Assembly: GCA_963775125.1 (NCBI GenBank)
Contig: CAVZHQ010000002.1
Coordinates: 1,116,001-1,180,000, forward strand
Length of the DNA: 64,000 nucleotides
DNA from: JAHECQ01 sp963775125
Lineage (GTDB): Bacteria; Actinomycetota; Acidimicrobiia; Acidimicrobiales; SZUA-35
Reading direction: 5' to 3'
Shown here: positions 8,559 through 16,697 of the stretch, one piece after another
How the letters are laid out: the number at the start of each line of letters is the position of its first letter
Numbering within the stretch: position 1 is the stretch's first letter
Program-made: the position numbers and the translations under genes
Notes under the pieces: generated by a model
The model's database searches: none
Told to the model about the DNA's origin: nothing
The model's input: the letters and a program-made list of their open reading frames with translations, nothing else

Positions 8559-10280
8559 CTAGTCCGGCGTCGGCAGCCGAGGGCCGGCAAGGCGGAAATC
8601 GCCTCGGCGGCGGGTCATGCCGGTCCGGTCGAACCATCCCAACAGCGGCAGCACGTACTTTCGGCTGGTGCCGAAGAGGTCACGGATCTCGGCGACGGTG
8701 AGGCCTTCGGGACGCTCGGCGAGTGCCCCAGCGAGCTGACCGGCCGCTACCGCAAGCGCGGAGGCTGCGAAATAGACCCCGTCCTGTTCGATCACGATGC
8801 CTCGACGAATCAACTCACGGACTTCGCTGCGATCGAATCCATCTGGACCCGGAGGGTTGAGGGGGCTGGCCTCGAGCAACGCGACCCACGGATGATCGGC
8901 CAGTGGATCCTCGGGTTCACCGAGAACGGCTCGGCCTGCTTCGACGGACACGTCGTCGAGGAGGCCGAGCAGCTCTCGGTCTCGGGAATCGAGCGCGGCG
9001 ATGTCGAGACCCAGCGCCCCGGCGCCCTGGATGCGCTGGAGGACCGCCGCCTTGCGTGCCTCGAGCAGGGGCGGGTCGACCACCCACGGACCGACCGTGG
9101 GCTCGACGATCTGACCGCTCAGCCGAGCGAGCTCTTCTGCGCTGACCCAACCCCGTTCGGCGACCAGGCGGTCGATGCTTCGATCAGGAGTGGCCTTGGA
9201 TGCCGGTCGCTTTGGATCGACGTCGAGGACCTCACCACCCCCAACGGTTTCGTCGCGTCCTCGTTCTCGAAGAATGAACCGATCGCCGGGAAGCAGCGGC
9301 ATCTTGGTTTGCAGATAGAGGCGAATGAGGCCTGATTCTCCCGGTGCCAGGCGGTTCGGCCCGAGTACCCGGACCTTGGCCGGGAACTCGCCCGAGCCGA
9401 AGTAGGCGGCGTAGGCGCCGCGGCGGCTCACGTCGTGGTCGAGCGTGTCCAGCACGGTCAGGCTGGCATCGAGCACGCCCGTGTGATGCCATGCGCCGGC
9501 GGCGACGACCACGTCGCCCCGGCCGAGATCGGCGTGGGCGATCCCGCCGAGGTTGACCGCCACACGGTTCCCCGGTCCGACGGAACTGACCGCGTGATGA
9601 TGGTTCTGCAGCGACCGAACCCGGACCGTTCGATCACCAGGAGCGACGATCAGCTCGTCGCCGGCCGTGAGCGAGCCGCCGGTCAGCGTGCCGGTGACCA
9701 CCGTGCCGGTGCCGGTGGGGGCGAAGGCACGATCGACCCAGAGCCGGGGCCGTCCGTTGTCGGCCGGTGGGCCGAGCAACGTCTGCAGATCGTCGAGTGC
9801 TGCCAGGAGGGCATCGATGCCCTGCCCCGTCGGTGCCGATACGGGGACGATCGGCGCGCCGGCGAGGAACGTGCCCTCGACGTGTTCCTCGACATCGAGG
9901 ATCGCCAACTCCAGGAGTTCCTCGTCGACTTGGTCCACCTTCGTGAGCGCAATGACGCCGTGTTGGATGCCGAGAAGATCCAGGATGCGAAGGTGCTCCT
10001 CGGACTGTGGCTTCCAACCCTCGGTCGCCGCCACCACGAACAGGCATCCTTGCACGGCACCCACACCGGCGAGCATGTTGCGAAGGAACCGCACATGGCC
10101 GGGGACGTCGATGAAGGACAATGGCCTCCCCGACGGGAGGTTCACCGCAGCGAAACCGAGATCGATGGTCAGCCCGCGCGCCTTTTCCTCGGCCAGTCGA
10201 TCGGGGTCGGTGCCCGTGAGCGCGAGGACGAGGGTCGACTTCCCGTGGTCGACGTGCCCGGCAGTGGCGACGACGGTCAT
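8559..10280 (-). CDS. selB: Selenocysteine-specific elongation factor SelB
   Basis: SelB, a GTPase that delivers selenocysteyl-tRNA to UGA codons marked by a SECIS hairpin. GTPase motifs are clear: G1 GHVDHGKS, G3 DVPGH, G4 TKVD. Translation-factor domains II and III follow (to about 340), and the C-terminal third contains the winged-helix repeats that bind the mRNA hairpin, ending GTSRKYVLPLLGWFDRTG. Length 573 is typical. It overlaps the upstream selA by four bases (ATGA), so both are made from one message. The tRNA-Sec gene is in the same window at 33.1 kb. Confidence 0.97.
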   Translation of the reverse strand: MTVVATAGHVDHGKSTLVLALTGTDPDRLAEEKARGLTIDLGFAAVNLPSGRPLSFIDVPGHVRFLRNMLAGVGAVQGCLFVVAATEGWKPQSEEHLRILDLLGIQHGVIALTKVDQVDEELLELAILDVEEHVEGTFLAGAPIVPVSAPTGQGIDALLAALDDLQTLLGPPADNGRPRLWVDRAFAPTGTGTVVTGTLTGGSLTAGDELIVAPGDRTVRVRSLQNHHHAVSSVGPGNRVAVNLGGIAHADLGRGDVVVAAGAWHHTGVLDASLTVLDTLDHDVSRRGAYAAYFGSGEFPAKVRVLGPNRLAPGESGLIRLYLQTKMPLLPGDRFILRERGRDETVGGGEVLDVDPKRPASKATPDRSIDRLVAERGWVSAEELARLSGQIVEPTVGPWVVDPPLLEARKAAVLQRIQGAGALGLDIAALDSRDRELLGLLDDVSVEAGRAVLGEPEDPLADHPWVALLEASPLNPPGPDGFDRSEVRELIRRGIVIEQDGVYFAASALAVAAGQLAGALAERPEGLTVAEIRDLFGTSRKYVLPLLGWFDRTGMTRRRGDFRLAGPRLPTPD

Positions 10281-11560
10281 GCGCTGAGGGCCTCGACCAC
10301 TTCGGCGTCGTCGCTGGGATCGATCGTCCGCAGGTCGACGATGGTGCGGGTGCCGTCGATGCGAGCAATCAGGGGGCGGTCGCGTTCTCGCAGATCAGCG
10401 GTGAGGTCGCCGCGGACCGAGAGTCCGATGCTGGGGATCGTCACCCCGGGCAGCGTGCCACCGCCCGGCACCGACGCCGTGTCGATGACCTCGAGGCCGC
10501 GCGTGTCGGTTCGGGCACGGACCTGCTCGGCGATCTCGTGGGCCCGTCCGCTCAGCTCGGACAGTGGAGTGGTGGCCAAGCGCCAGAAGGGTATGGCGTC
10601 GCCGTCTCGGCGAAGGTACGCCAACAGGACCGTCTGGAGAGCAGAAAGCACGAGGCCGCCGGGGCGAAGCGCGCGGGCAAGGGGGTGGGCGGCGCACGCT
10701 GCGACGAGCTCTGACCGTCCGGCGATGATGCCGGCCTGGGGCCCACCGAGCAGTTTGTCGCCGCTGAAGAGGACGAGGTCGGCGCCCGCGGCAAGGCTCT
10801 GACGAGCTGCGGGTTCGCCGTTCAGCCAGGAAGGCGGGGGGGTCGACAGCCACGGGCAGGTTGCGTCGAGGAGCCCGGAGCCGATATCGGCGACGATGGT
10901 CGTGTCGAGCGAGGCGAGTTGAGCGATCGACACGGACTCGGTGAAGCCTTCGATCCGGTAGTTGGAGCGATGCACGTGGAGGGCCACGGCCAGCGGTCCG
11001 TCTGCGTGAGCTCGCTGGAAATCGGCAAGCCGAGTGCGGTTGGTGGTACCGACCTCGACCATGGTCGCCCCGGATTGGGCCATGACGTCGGGGATCCGGA
11101 ATCCGCCGCCGATCTCGACGAGCTCGCCGCGGCTGACGGCGACCCGGCCGCCTCGGCCTGCCAGCGCCCCGAGAGCGAGCAAAACGGCACCGGCACAATT
11201 GTTGACCACCAGAGCCGCTTCGGCCCCGGTGGCAGTGGCGATCAGTTCGCCGACTGCCCGGTGCCGGCTGCCTCGTTTGCCGGTCCCGAGGTCGAACTCG
11301 AGGTTGGAGTACGAGGCTTCGATCGACAGGCCAACCGGTGCGCGGCCGAGGTTGGTGTGAAGGAGAACGCCCGTACCGTTGATGACAGCTGTCAGCAGCC
11401 GCCGCGAGCGTCGGCGGGCGAGAACGTCGGCCTCGTTGGTTCGGCCGGTTGCGATGGCGTCCCGTGCGATCTCGACGAGGAGCGGGTGGGGCAGGCCGCT
11501 GGCCCGTATCGACCGGGCCAGAACATCGACCGATGGCGGGCGACCCGCGGAATCACTCAC
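10277..11560 (-). CDS. selA: L-seryl-tRNA(Sec) selenium transferase SelA
   Basis: PLP enzyme converting seryl-tRNA(Sec) to selenocysteyl-tRNA(Sec) using selenophosphate. The PLP lysine is in LVLFSGDKLLGGPQAG, and NGTGVLLHTNLGRAP is the family's substrate loop. The GTG at 11560 gives 427 residues beginning directly before the PSVDVLARS helix; an earlier GTG at 11590 is possible. It is followed without a gap by selB. selD, which would supply selenophosphate, is not in the window. Confidence 0.96.
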   Translation of the reverse strand: MSDSAGRPPSVDVLARSIRASGLPHPLLVEIARDAIATGRTNEADVLARRRSRRLLTAVINGTGVLLHTNLGRAPVGLSIEASYSNLEFDLGTGKRGSRHRAVGELIATATGAEAALVVNNCAGAVLLALGALAGRGGRVAVSRGELVEIGGGFRIPDVMAQSGATMVEVGTTNRTRLADFQRAHADGPLAVALHVHRSNYRIEGFTESVSIAQLASLDTTIVADIGSGLLDATCPWLSTPPPSWLNGEPAARQSLAAGADLVLFSGDKLLGGPQAGIIAGRSELVAACAAHPLARALRPGGLVLSALQTVLLAYLRRDGDAIPFWRLATTPLSELSGRAHEIAEQVRARTDTRGLEVIDTASVPGGGTLPGVTIPSIGLSVRGDLTADLRERDRPLIARIDGTRTIVDLRTIDPSDDAEVVEALSA

Positions 11561-11640
11561 GGGCGCGAGGATACGTGAGATGAGGCGCACACTGAGTTTT
11601 GGGGCGGGGGAGAAAACCCAGCCCGTTAGACTGGTGGCTT

Positions 11641-12090
11641 ATGTTCGGGCCGGTGGGCGTTCTGCTCCTCACCTCTGTCATCGCTGAAATCGGGCTGATT
11701 GTCGCGGTTGCATCGGCCATCGGTGTGGTGTCCACCCTGTTTCTCCTCGTATGTCTGAGCCTGCTCGGCATCACGCTCGTTCGGTTCGAAGCGGCAAGAA
11801 TGCTGACCCAAGCGTTCGGCCCGGGCGACCGAATGGTCGATGGGACCGCCAGGCTCGTGGCCGCCCTGCTCGTCGCTGCACCTGGCCTGGTGTCGACTGC
11901 AGCTGGGGCCGCGCTCTATCTGCCGCCGGTTCGTCGAATCATCCGGCCGTTCGCGTTCGCCCGGGCCACGTCGTGGACCGGGTTCACCAAGAGGTTCGGA
12001 GGCGATGTCATCGACGTCGACACGGTCGACATCGAGACGGTCGATGTGCCTCCACGACCCTCGCAATCGACCCGCCCAGAGTTGGGTTGA
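11641..12090 (+). CDS. fxsA: FxsA family membrane protein
   Basis: Small inner-membrane protein of 149 residues with three hydrophobic segments (about 1-18, 22-45 and 68-100) and an acidic tail. The pattern starting FGPVGVLLLTSVIAEIGLI and containing LPPVRRIIRP is typical of FxsA, a protein whose overproduction in E. coli relieves F-plasmid exclusion of phage T7; its cellular role is unclear. The ATG at 11641 sits at the start of the first helix. It is 13 bases before the next gene and divergent from selA. Confidence 0.88.
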   Translation: MFGPVGVLLLTSVIAEIGLIVAVASAIGVVSTLFLLVCLSLLGITLVRFEAARMLTQAFGPGDRMVDGTARLVAALLVAAPGLVSTAAGAALYLPPVRRIIRPFAFARATSWTGFTKRFGGDVIDVDTVDIETVDVPPRPSQSTRPELG

Positions 12091-12103
12091 ACTAGGAGTA
12101 CCG

Positions 12104-12679
12104 ATGAGCGTTGAAGAACCAACACCGCCACCCCCCATCACCCCGAGCGTGGCTCGGGCACTGAGCCCGTTGCTGCGGCGCATTGCCCGACCGGGGGAGA
12201 GCGGCGAGCCGGGCCTCAATACCTATTTGGTGGGGATCGACGAGATCGTGATCGTCGATCCGGGCCCGATCGACGAGATGCACCTCGATGTCCTGTGCGG
12301 TTGCGGTGGTGACCGCATTCGCTGGATCATCATGACCGACACCAGCGACTACTACGCGGGCGGAGCCCGGAAGCTCAAGGAGCTGACGGGTGCCGAACTC
12401 GTGGCGCCTGCCGGCTTCGACGGCGCGGACGAGGTCCTCGGCGATGGTTACAAGATCGACGCCACGGAATTCCGGATCATCGCCATGGCGATGGGTGAGC
12501 CGACGTCAGGCAAGCACCTCTTCGTCCTGGAACAGGAGCGGTCGATCCTGACCGGCGATCATCTCAACGACGGTGTACCCGCCGACCTCCCGGCCAAGGT
12601 GAAGAGTTACCGGTTGCGAAGCATCGCTCCTGGGCACGGTCAGGTCAACGAGAACGCAAAGCAGACGCTGGGCTTGTAG
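12104..12679 (+). CDS. Metallo-beta-lactamase-fold protein with degenerate metal site
   Basis: Protein of 191 residues with the layout of a metallo-beta-lactamase-fold hydrolase: early strands GLNTYLVGIDEIVIVDPGP, a GDHLNDG turn and a terminal PGHG. The key metal motif (HxHxDH, usually THTHPDHAGG) reads TDTSDYYAGG, so both histidines of the first site and the last His are lost. The protein is therefore probably not a normal zinc hydrolase. The ATG has a good AGGAG site at 12094-12098. It follows fxsA by 13 bases and is likely co-transcribed. A sensing or structural role is a guess. Confidence 0.75.
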   Translation: MSVEEPTPPPPITPSVARALSPLLRRIARPGESGEPGLNTYLVGIDEIVIVDPGPIDEMHLDVLCGCGGDRIRWIIMTDTSDYYAGGARKLKELTGAELVAPAGFDGADEVLGDGYKIDATEFRIIAMAMGEPTSGKHLFVLEQERSILTGDHLNDGVPADLPAKVKSYRLRSIAPGHGQVNENAKQTLGL

Positions 12680-12707
12680 CGCCGCGCCGGGAAACCGGTT
12701 CCAAAGA

Positions 12708-12746
12708 GCGACAGGGGCCGAATCCAATGGATTCGGCCCCTGTCGC
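12708..12746. terminator. Perfect 18-bp hairpin after the 12104-12679 gene
   Basis: Arms 12708-12725 and 12729-12746 pair perfectly around a three-base loop (AAT). No T run follows, so it is either a factor-assisted terminator or an RNA-processing hairpin. Confidence 0.6.
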
Positions 12747-12881
12747 GCGGTGGATATCCCCGGGTCCGCTGAACGACGTCGTCCTGTCGTTCACCGAAAG
12801 ATTCGCAGTGGAGCCCTAGCCGCCGCGCCGGGCCCCACTGCCGGTCGTGAATCGGGGAGGGATCCGATTCACCACCACCAT

Positions 12882-12902
12882 GGCTGTATGAGGGATACAG
12901 CC
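12882..12902. repeat. Short perfect inverted repeat in the 12.7-13.3 kb intergenic region
   Basis: GGCTGTAT (12882-12889) and ATACAGCC (12895-12902) form an eight-base stem with a five-base loop. A second, weaker dyad, GAACGAC...GTCGTTC, lies at about 12771-12792. The 600-base stretch 12680-13279 otherwise holds only the 46-codon gene below. Confidence 0.35.
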
Positions 12903-12946
12903 ACGAACGGCGATGACAAGGCCGGATCGCCCGGCCGGCCCTGCCA

Positions 12947-13087
12947 TCACGTCCCGGGCAGCTGACGGGCGCGCCCGGGACGACGTTGTCGGCCGTTACT
13001 GCGGGCGATCCTGGCCAGCTCCGAGTTGATCGGGCGCAGCGAAACCGCCGATGGCTCGGTCGCGATTCCATCGAAATCAAGGTTCAT
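12947..13087 (-). CDS. Short hypothetical protein, 46 aa
   Basis: Candidate small gene supported by a strong ribosome site, AGGAGAA, eight bases before its ATG at 13087. The product begins MNLDFDGIATEPSAVSLRP, has an acidic N-terminal third and a very basic C-terminus (SNGRQRRPGRARQLPGT), with no cysteine and no membrane segment. It is divergent from the ECF sigma gene, with 192 bases between the starts. I recognise no family; it could be a small DNA- or RNA-binding regulator or a peptide precursor. The basis is start-site quality and position only. Confidence 0.45.
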   Translation of the reverse strand: MNLDFDGIATEPSAVSLRPINSELARIARSNGRQRRPGRARQLPGT

Positions 13088-13279
13088 CAACGTTCTCCTG
13101 TCGCCCGGTGGTGTGCCGTTTGGCTCATTCGCCGACGGCACGCCTTCTGACGACACGCTTCGGGGAAAGTCGCGCGGAAATCGGAAAACGTTGTCGAGCC
13201 TCCGGGTCGGATGGTGGTCCGTTCGGACCTACCGCGGCTTTGTCGCGACTCTTCTAGGCTTGGCGAGTCTGTGGGCTTG

Positions 13280-13879
13280 ATGAATCTGATCCCTTTCCGG
13301 CGCCTCGTTCCGGTCCTCTGGGCCGTACGACCCGGCGCGGGAGCTCCCACATCGGGACCGAGCACCCCGGCAGGCGGGGCGGATCCCAAGCAGCTGCATG
13401 ATCTGGTCGTCGACCATGGCGAGGCGGTGTATCGGCTCGCTCTTTCCGTGGTCCGTGACGCTGCACTGGCCGAAGATGTCGCTCAGGACACGCTCCTGAA
13501 GGCGTGGCTCGCCCTGCCGACATTCCGAGGGGAGGCCTCGGTTCGCAGTTGGATCATGCGGATCGCGCACAACACCGCCATCTCCACGTTGCGGACGCGC
13601 CGAGCGCTGGTCATGGATCCCAACGATCTACCCGAGCGCACGACGCCGGCCGAGCGGGGCGTCGACCGAAGGGTCGAGAGCGGGGTGGTCCTCGACGATT
13701 TCGTTGCCGCACTGGACCAATTGGACGAACTCTCGCGGAGCATCGTGGTGCTCCGTGAACTGGAAGGACTGCCCTACGACGAGATCGCTCGCATCCTGGG
13801 CGTGCCGCTGCCAACGGTCAAGACGCGGCTGTTTCGGGCGCGACGGCTCCTGGCCGCCGTGCTGAAGGACTGGGCATGA
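13280..13879 (+). CDS. ECF RNA polymerase sigma factor
   Basis: Extracytoplasmic-function sigma factor of 199 residues. Region 2 contains DAALAEDVAQDTLLKAWLAL and SVRSWIMRIAHNTAI (core binding and -10 recognition); region 4 contains LPYDEIARILGVPLPTVKTR (-35 recognition). About 45 extra residues precede region 2. The ATG at 13280 is preferred (TTG at 13277 is adjacent). It overlaps the zinc-finger anti-sigma gene by four bases, forming a standard sigma/anti-sigma pair. Confidence 0.93.
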   Translation: MNLIPFRRLVPVLWAVRPGAGAPTSGPSTPAGGADPKQLHDLVVDHGEAVYRLALSVVRDAALAEDVAQDTLLKAWLALPTFRGEASVRSWIMRIAHNTAISTLRTRRALVMDPNDLPERTTPAERGVDRRVESGVVLDDFVAALDQLDELSRSIVVLRELEGLPYDEIARILGVPLPTVKTRLFRARRLLAAVLKDWA

Positions 13880-14199
13880 GACGCCACCCGTCCAAGCGCG
13901 TCCTTCGGGACTGGCTGCTCGGCAAGGGCCCGGCCGGCCTTCAGGCGCACCTCGACGAATGCGAGAAGTGTGCCGAGGCGCTCGAGCACCTCGAGAAGGA
14001 CGAGGGCCTCAGCGGCTTGGCCGAGACGCTGGCGGTCGTGCTCGCTCCTCCGCCGGACCTCACCGAACGCCTCGAACTGGGTGTGTCCGCCCGGCTCGAC
14101 AGTCGACTACTCGCCGGCATCGTCTTCGATCTTTTCCAGGCAGGATTCGAGACGTCGCGTATCCTCCTCTCGGACGACCCACGCCTCGAAGGAACTTGA
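13876..14199 (+). CDS. Zinc-finger (ZAS) anti-sigma factor-like protein
   Basis: Protein of 107 residues with the ZAS motif H-x3-C-x2-C (AHLDECEKCAEALE), the metal site of redox-type and other zinc anti-sigma factors. No clear membrane helix is present, so it is probably cytoplasmic. Position, overlapping the ECF sigma stop by four bases and running one base into the MscS-like gene, supports its role as the sigma factor's inhibitor. Confidence 0.82.
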   Translation: MRRHPSKRVLRDWLLGKGPAGLQAHLDECEKCAEALEHLEKDEGLSGLAETLAVVLAPPPDLTERLELGVSARLDSRLLAGIVFDLFQAGFETSRILLSDDPRLEGT

Positions 14200-14960
14200 T
14201 GTCGACGACAGATTGGATAGTTGTTGCCGCCGCCGTGGTCGGCGGCTTCGTGATCGGCGGGGTTCTCTCTCGCATTGCGTACGGCGCGCTGGCCAAGCCC
14301 ACTCGTCCCAAAGCGGTTCGCGAAGCGGCCAAGCCGTTGTCCAGTCTGGCTTTCTGGATTGCGGTCATTGCCGGCCTGATGGTGGCCTTGGGCATTCTGC
14401 AGCCCGACGCGCTGGCCGCGATCCCACGGGACCTGGTTGGCTTCCTTCCCCGGGTGCTGTCGGCCGCCATCATCGTCATCGGCGCAAACGTGTTGTCGTC
14501 CTTCGTGCTGACCGCCATGGGTGGCGCCCTGGCCCGCGCTTCGGCTTCGGTGCAGCGTCAAGTGTCGATGATCATCAAGGCCGTGATCGTTGGGCTGGCT
14601 GCGGTGCTGGCGGTCGCGCAGATCGGTGTGGACACCACGGTCATCAATTTGGCGGTGGCTGCGATCTTCTTCGGCGTGGCCGCCAGCCTCACACTGCTCG
14701 TCGGGCTCGGTGGACGTGGTGTCGCCACCGAGGTCGCCTCCACCCGGGTGCTGCGCCGTGTTCTGAGTATCGGCGACACCGTGACGGTCGGGCAGATCAG
14801 CGGCCGCGTTGCTGCTGTGCATCCGACGGCGGTCGAGATTCTCGGACCCGACGGTCAAACGATCCTGGTGCCGTCCAGCTCGTTCACGAGTGGCACCGTG
14901 CACATCGAACGAGCAGAGCGGGCAGGTTCGCCGATGCCCGACCCCGAGCCTTCGACGTAG
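14199..14960 (+). CDS. MscS-like conserved TM-helix membrane protein
   Basis: Integral membrane protein of 253 residues with four predicted helices (about 6-28, 50-72, 85-110 and 128-180). A small beta domain follows, with DTVTVGQISGRVAAVHPTAV and a PSSSFTSGTV stretch. The beta domain and the preceding glycine/alanine-rich helix are like the pore region of small-conductance mechanosensitive channels (MscS superfamily). It shares a TGATG junction with the anti-sigma gene, so sigma factor, inhibitor and channel form one operon; control of an envelope-stress output is inferred. Confidence 0.8.
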   Translation: MSTTDWIVVAAAVVGGFVIGGVLSRIAYGALAKPTRPKAVREAAKPLSSLAFWIAVIAGLMVALGILQPDALAAIPRDLVGFLPRVLSAAIIVIGANVLSSFVLTAMGGALARASASVQRQVSMIIKAVIVGLAAVLAVAQIGVDTTVINLAVAAIFFGVAASLTLLVGLGGRGVATEVASTRVLRRVLSIGDTVTVGQISGRVAAVHPTAVEILGPDGQTILVPSSSFTSGTVHIERAERAGSPMPDPEPST

Positions 14961-14962
14961 CG

Positions 14963-15007
14963 GTCCTCAGCGCGTGAGCCTGCGCCGGCCGGCGAGGCGC
15001 ACAGGAC
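14963..15007. terminator. Structured spacer between convergent genes
   Basis: A GTCCT (14963-14967) and AGGAC (15003-15007) pair flanks a CGCCGGCCGGCG palindrome. It lies between the ends of the MscS-like gene and mrp and probably terminates both, though it has no T tract. Confidence 0.35.
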
Positions 15008-16230
15008 TAACCCGAAGACGCCTCATCTGCCTGGTCGAGCGCGTCTTCGACCAGACGCAACAGCCTCGAACTGCACGCTTCCATGGCAATCGGAGGTGAG
15101 ATCTCGCCGGAGATTCGGTCAGCGATGTCGATGAAGACCTTGGCGGCCTCGCCCTCTCCGGTGCCCACCGATACGGGGTTACCCGTGTCGCCGCCCAGGG
15201 AGACGCCAGGTTCGAGGGGCACGGAGCCGATGAGTGGAACCCCTGATTTCGCCGCGAGATCCCTGCCGCCGCCCGACCCGAAGATGGGATAGGACGTGCC
15301 GTCCTCGGTGACGAACGCCGACATGTTCTCGATGATCCCGGCGACCCGCACATGGCATTTGCGAGCCATGGTGATGGCCCGGGCGGCGACCTTCTGGGCT
15401 CCCGTCGCCGGAGTGGTGACCACGATCATCTCGGTTCGGGGCAGCATGCGGGCCAGGCCCATGGCAACATCGCCGGTGCCGGGCGGCATGTCGATGAGGA
15501 CGTACTCGAGATCGTCGGCCCAGGCCACGTCTTCGAGGAAGTGCTGCACCGCCCGGTTGAGCATCAACCCTCGCCACAGCAGGGCGGACTCTTCGTCCTC
15601 GACCAGGAAGCCCATGGACACCACGTCGAGACGGCCCGGTTGGCCGCCGTTGCGTGCCGGGACCTCGAGGCTGTGCGGCGTGATCACCGCCTTGCCGTCG
15701 TGACGCTCGGCCACGAGACGGCCTTCGAGCCCGAGCATGCGGGGCACGGAAAATCCCCAGATGTCGGCGTCGATGAGGCCCACCGCTCGGCCCTGAGCCG
15801 CCAACGCAGCGGCGAGGTTGACCGTGACCGACGATTTCCCGACGCCGCCTTTGCCCGACGCAATGGCCAGGACACGAGCACCGGCTGGAATCGCGGTCTC
15901 CTTCGCCTGGTCAGCCGCCACCCGCCGGGCGATCGACATGGTCTCGGCCTTTTCTTCCGCCGTCAGTTCGGTCCAGTCGATGGTGACGCCGGTGACGCCG
16001 GGCAGCGCGTTGATGCGGGCAACGGCATCGTTCTTGATCTGCGCACGCAGAGGGCAACCCATGCTGGTGAGCGCAATGGTGATCGTCACCGCGCCGTCGG
16101 TGTCCACGGTCGCCCGCTTGGCCATGCCCAGATCGACGATGTCCGAACCGAGCTCGGGATCAATGACCCCGCGGAGCACCGCCATGACATCGTCGCTCGT
16201 TGGCACAGCGGCAGAGGCAAGTTCGGACAC
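15007..16230 (-). CDS. mrp: Mrp/ApbC-type iron-sulfur cluster carrier ATPase
   Basis: P-loop ATPase that carries or loads Fe-S clusters, 407 residues. An N-terminal MIP18/DUF59 domain (about 1-90, DPELGSDIVDLGM and TSMGCPLRAQI) is fused to an NBP35-type ATPase with the deviant Walker A ASGKGGVGKSS and the switch LIDMPPGTGDV. The CPxC cluster-bridging pair of the family is absent: the equivalent position reads ENMSAFVTEDGTSYPIFGSG, so cluster binding must use other ligands or not occur. GTG at 16230 is preferred over an upstream start because it begins the DUF59 domain. It is divergent from erpA, an obvious Fe-S partner. Confidence 0.93.
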   Translation of the reverse strand: MSELASAAVPTSDDVMAVLRGVIDPELGSDIVDLGMAKRATVDTDGAVTITIALTSMGCPLRAQIKNDAVARINALPGVTGVTIDWTELTAEEKAETMSIARRVAADQAKETAIPAGARVLAIASGKGGVGKSSVTVNLAAALAAQGRAVGLIDADIWGFSVPRMLGLEGRLVAERHDGKAVITPHSLEVPARNGGQPGRLDVVSMGFLVEDEESALLWRGLMLNRAVQHFLEDVAWADDLEYVLIDMPPGTGDVAMGLARMLPRTEMIVVTTPATGAQKVAARAITMARKCHVRVAGIIENMSAFVTEDGTSYPIFGSGGGRDLAAKSGVPLIGSVPLEPGVSLGGDTGNPVSVGTGEGEAAKVFIDIADRISGEISPPIAMEACSSRLLRLVEDALDQADEASSG

Positions 16231-16350
16231 GATGTCAAGGCTAGGACGTTTCCGTCGACACCCACAGGCGGGGAACAAACCGACCCACCGTGGCGTTGAG
16301 CGAGTCCTGTACCCTGGAGCAATCTCTTTCGAGTCTCACGGAGGCCGTTC

Positions 16351-16674
16351 ATGATCACCCTGACCGATTCTGCATCAACGAAGGTTCGCGAGCTGCTCGC
16401 CCAGGAAGGCGACGAATCCCTGGCCCTCCGGGTTGCCGTCCGCCCCGGCGGCTGCAGCGGGTTCAGCTACGAGATGTTCTTCGACAGCGAGATGGCGGCA
16501 GACGACCTGCAGACCACCTTCGGGCCCGGCGTCAAGGTCGTCGTCGACCCGAGCAGCGCCCAGCTGCTCGACGGCGCCACGCTCGACTACAAGGACGGCC
16601 TACAGCAGGCCGGGTTCGCCATCGACAACCCCAACGCCACCCGCTCCTGCGGCTGTGGCCAGTCCTTCAGCTGA
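16351..16674 (+). CDS. erpA: A-type iron-sulfur cluster insertion protein
   Basis: HesB/IscA/ErpA family protein of 107 residues that delivers Fe-S clusters to apo-enzymes. The three cluster cysteines are present: one in RPGGCSGFSY and two in SCGCGQSFS at the C-terminus. Length and spacing are canonical. It is divergent from mrp, consistent with a shared Fe-S maturation role. Confidence 0.94.
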   Translation: MITLTDSASTKVRELLAQEGDESLALRVAVRPGGCSGFSYEMFFDSEMAADDLQTTFGPGVKVVVDPSSAQLLDGATLDYKDGLQQAGFAIDNPNATRSCGCGQSFS

Positions 16675-16697
16675 CGTTCCTCCACCTGAACGTTCCT

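Noticed and set aside
12745..12860. tRNA-Sec-like stretch near selA/selB
   Set aside because: It contains a hairpin and a TTCA but no acceptor stem or T arm. The real tRNA-Sec is at 33126-33221.
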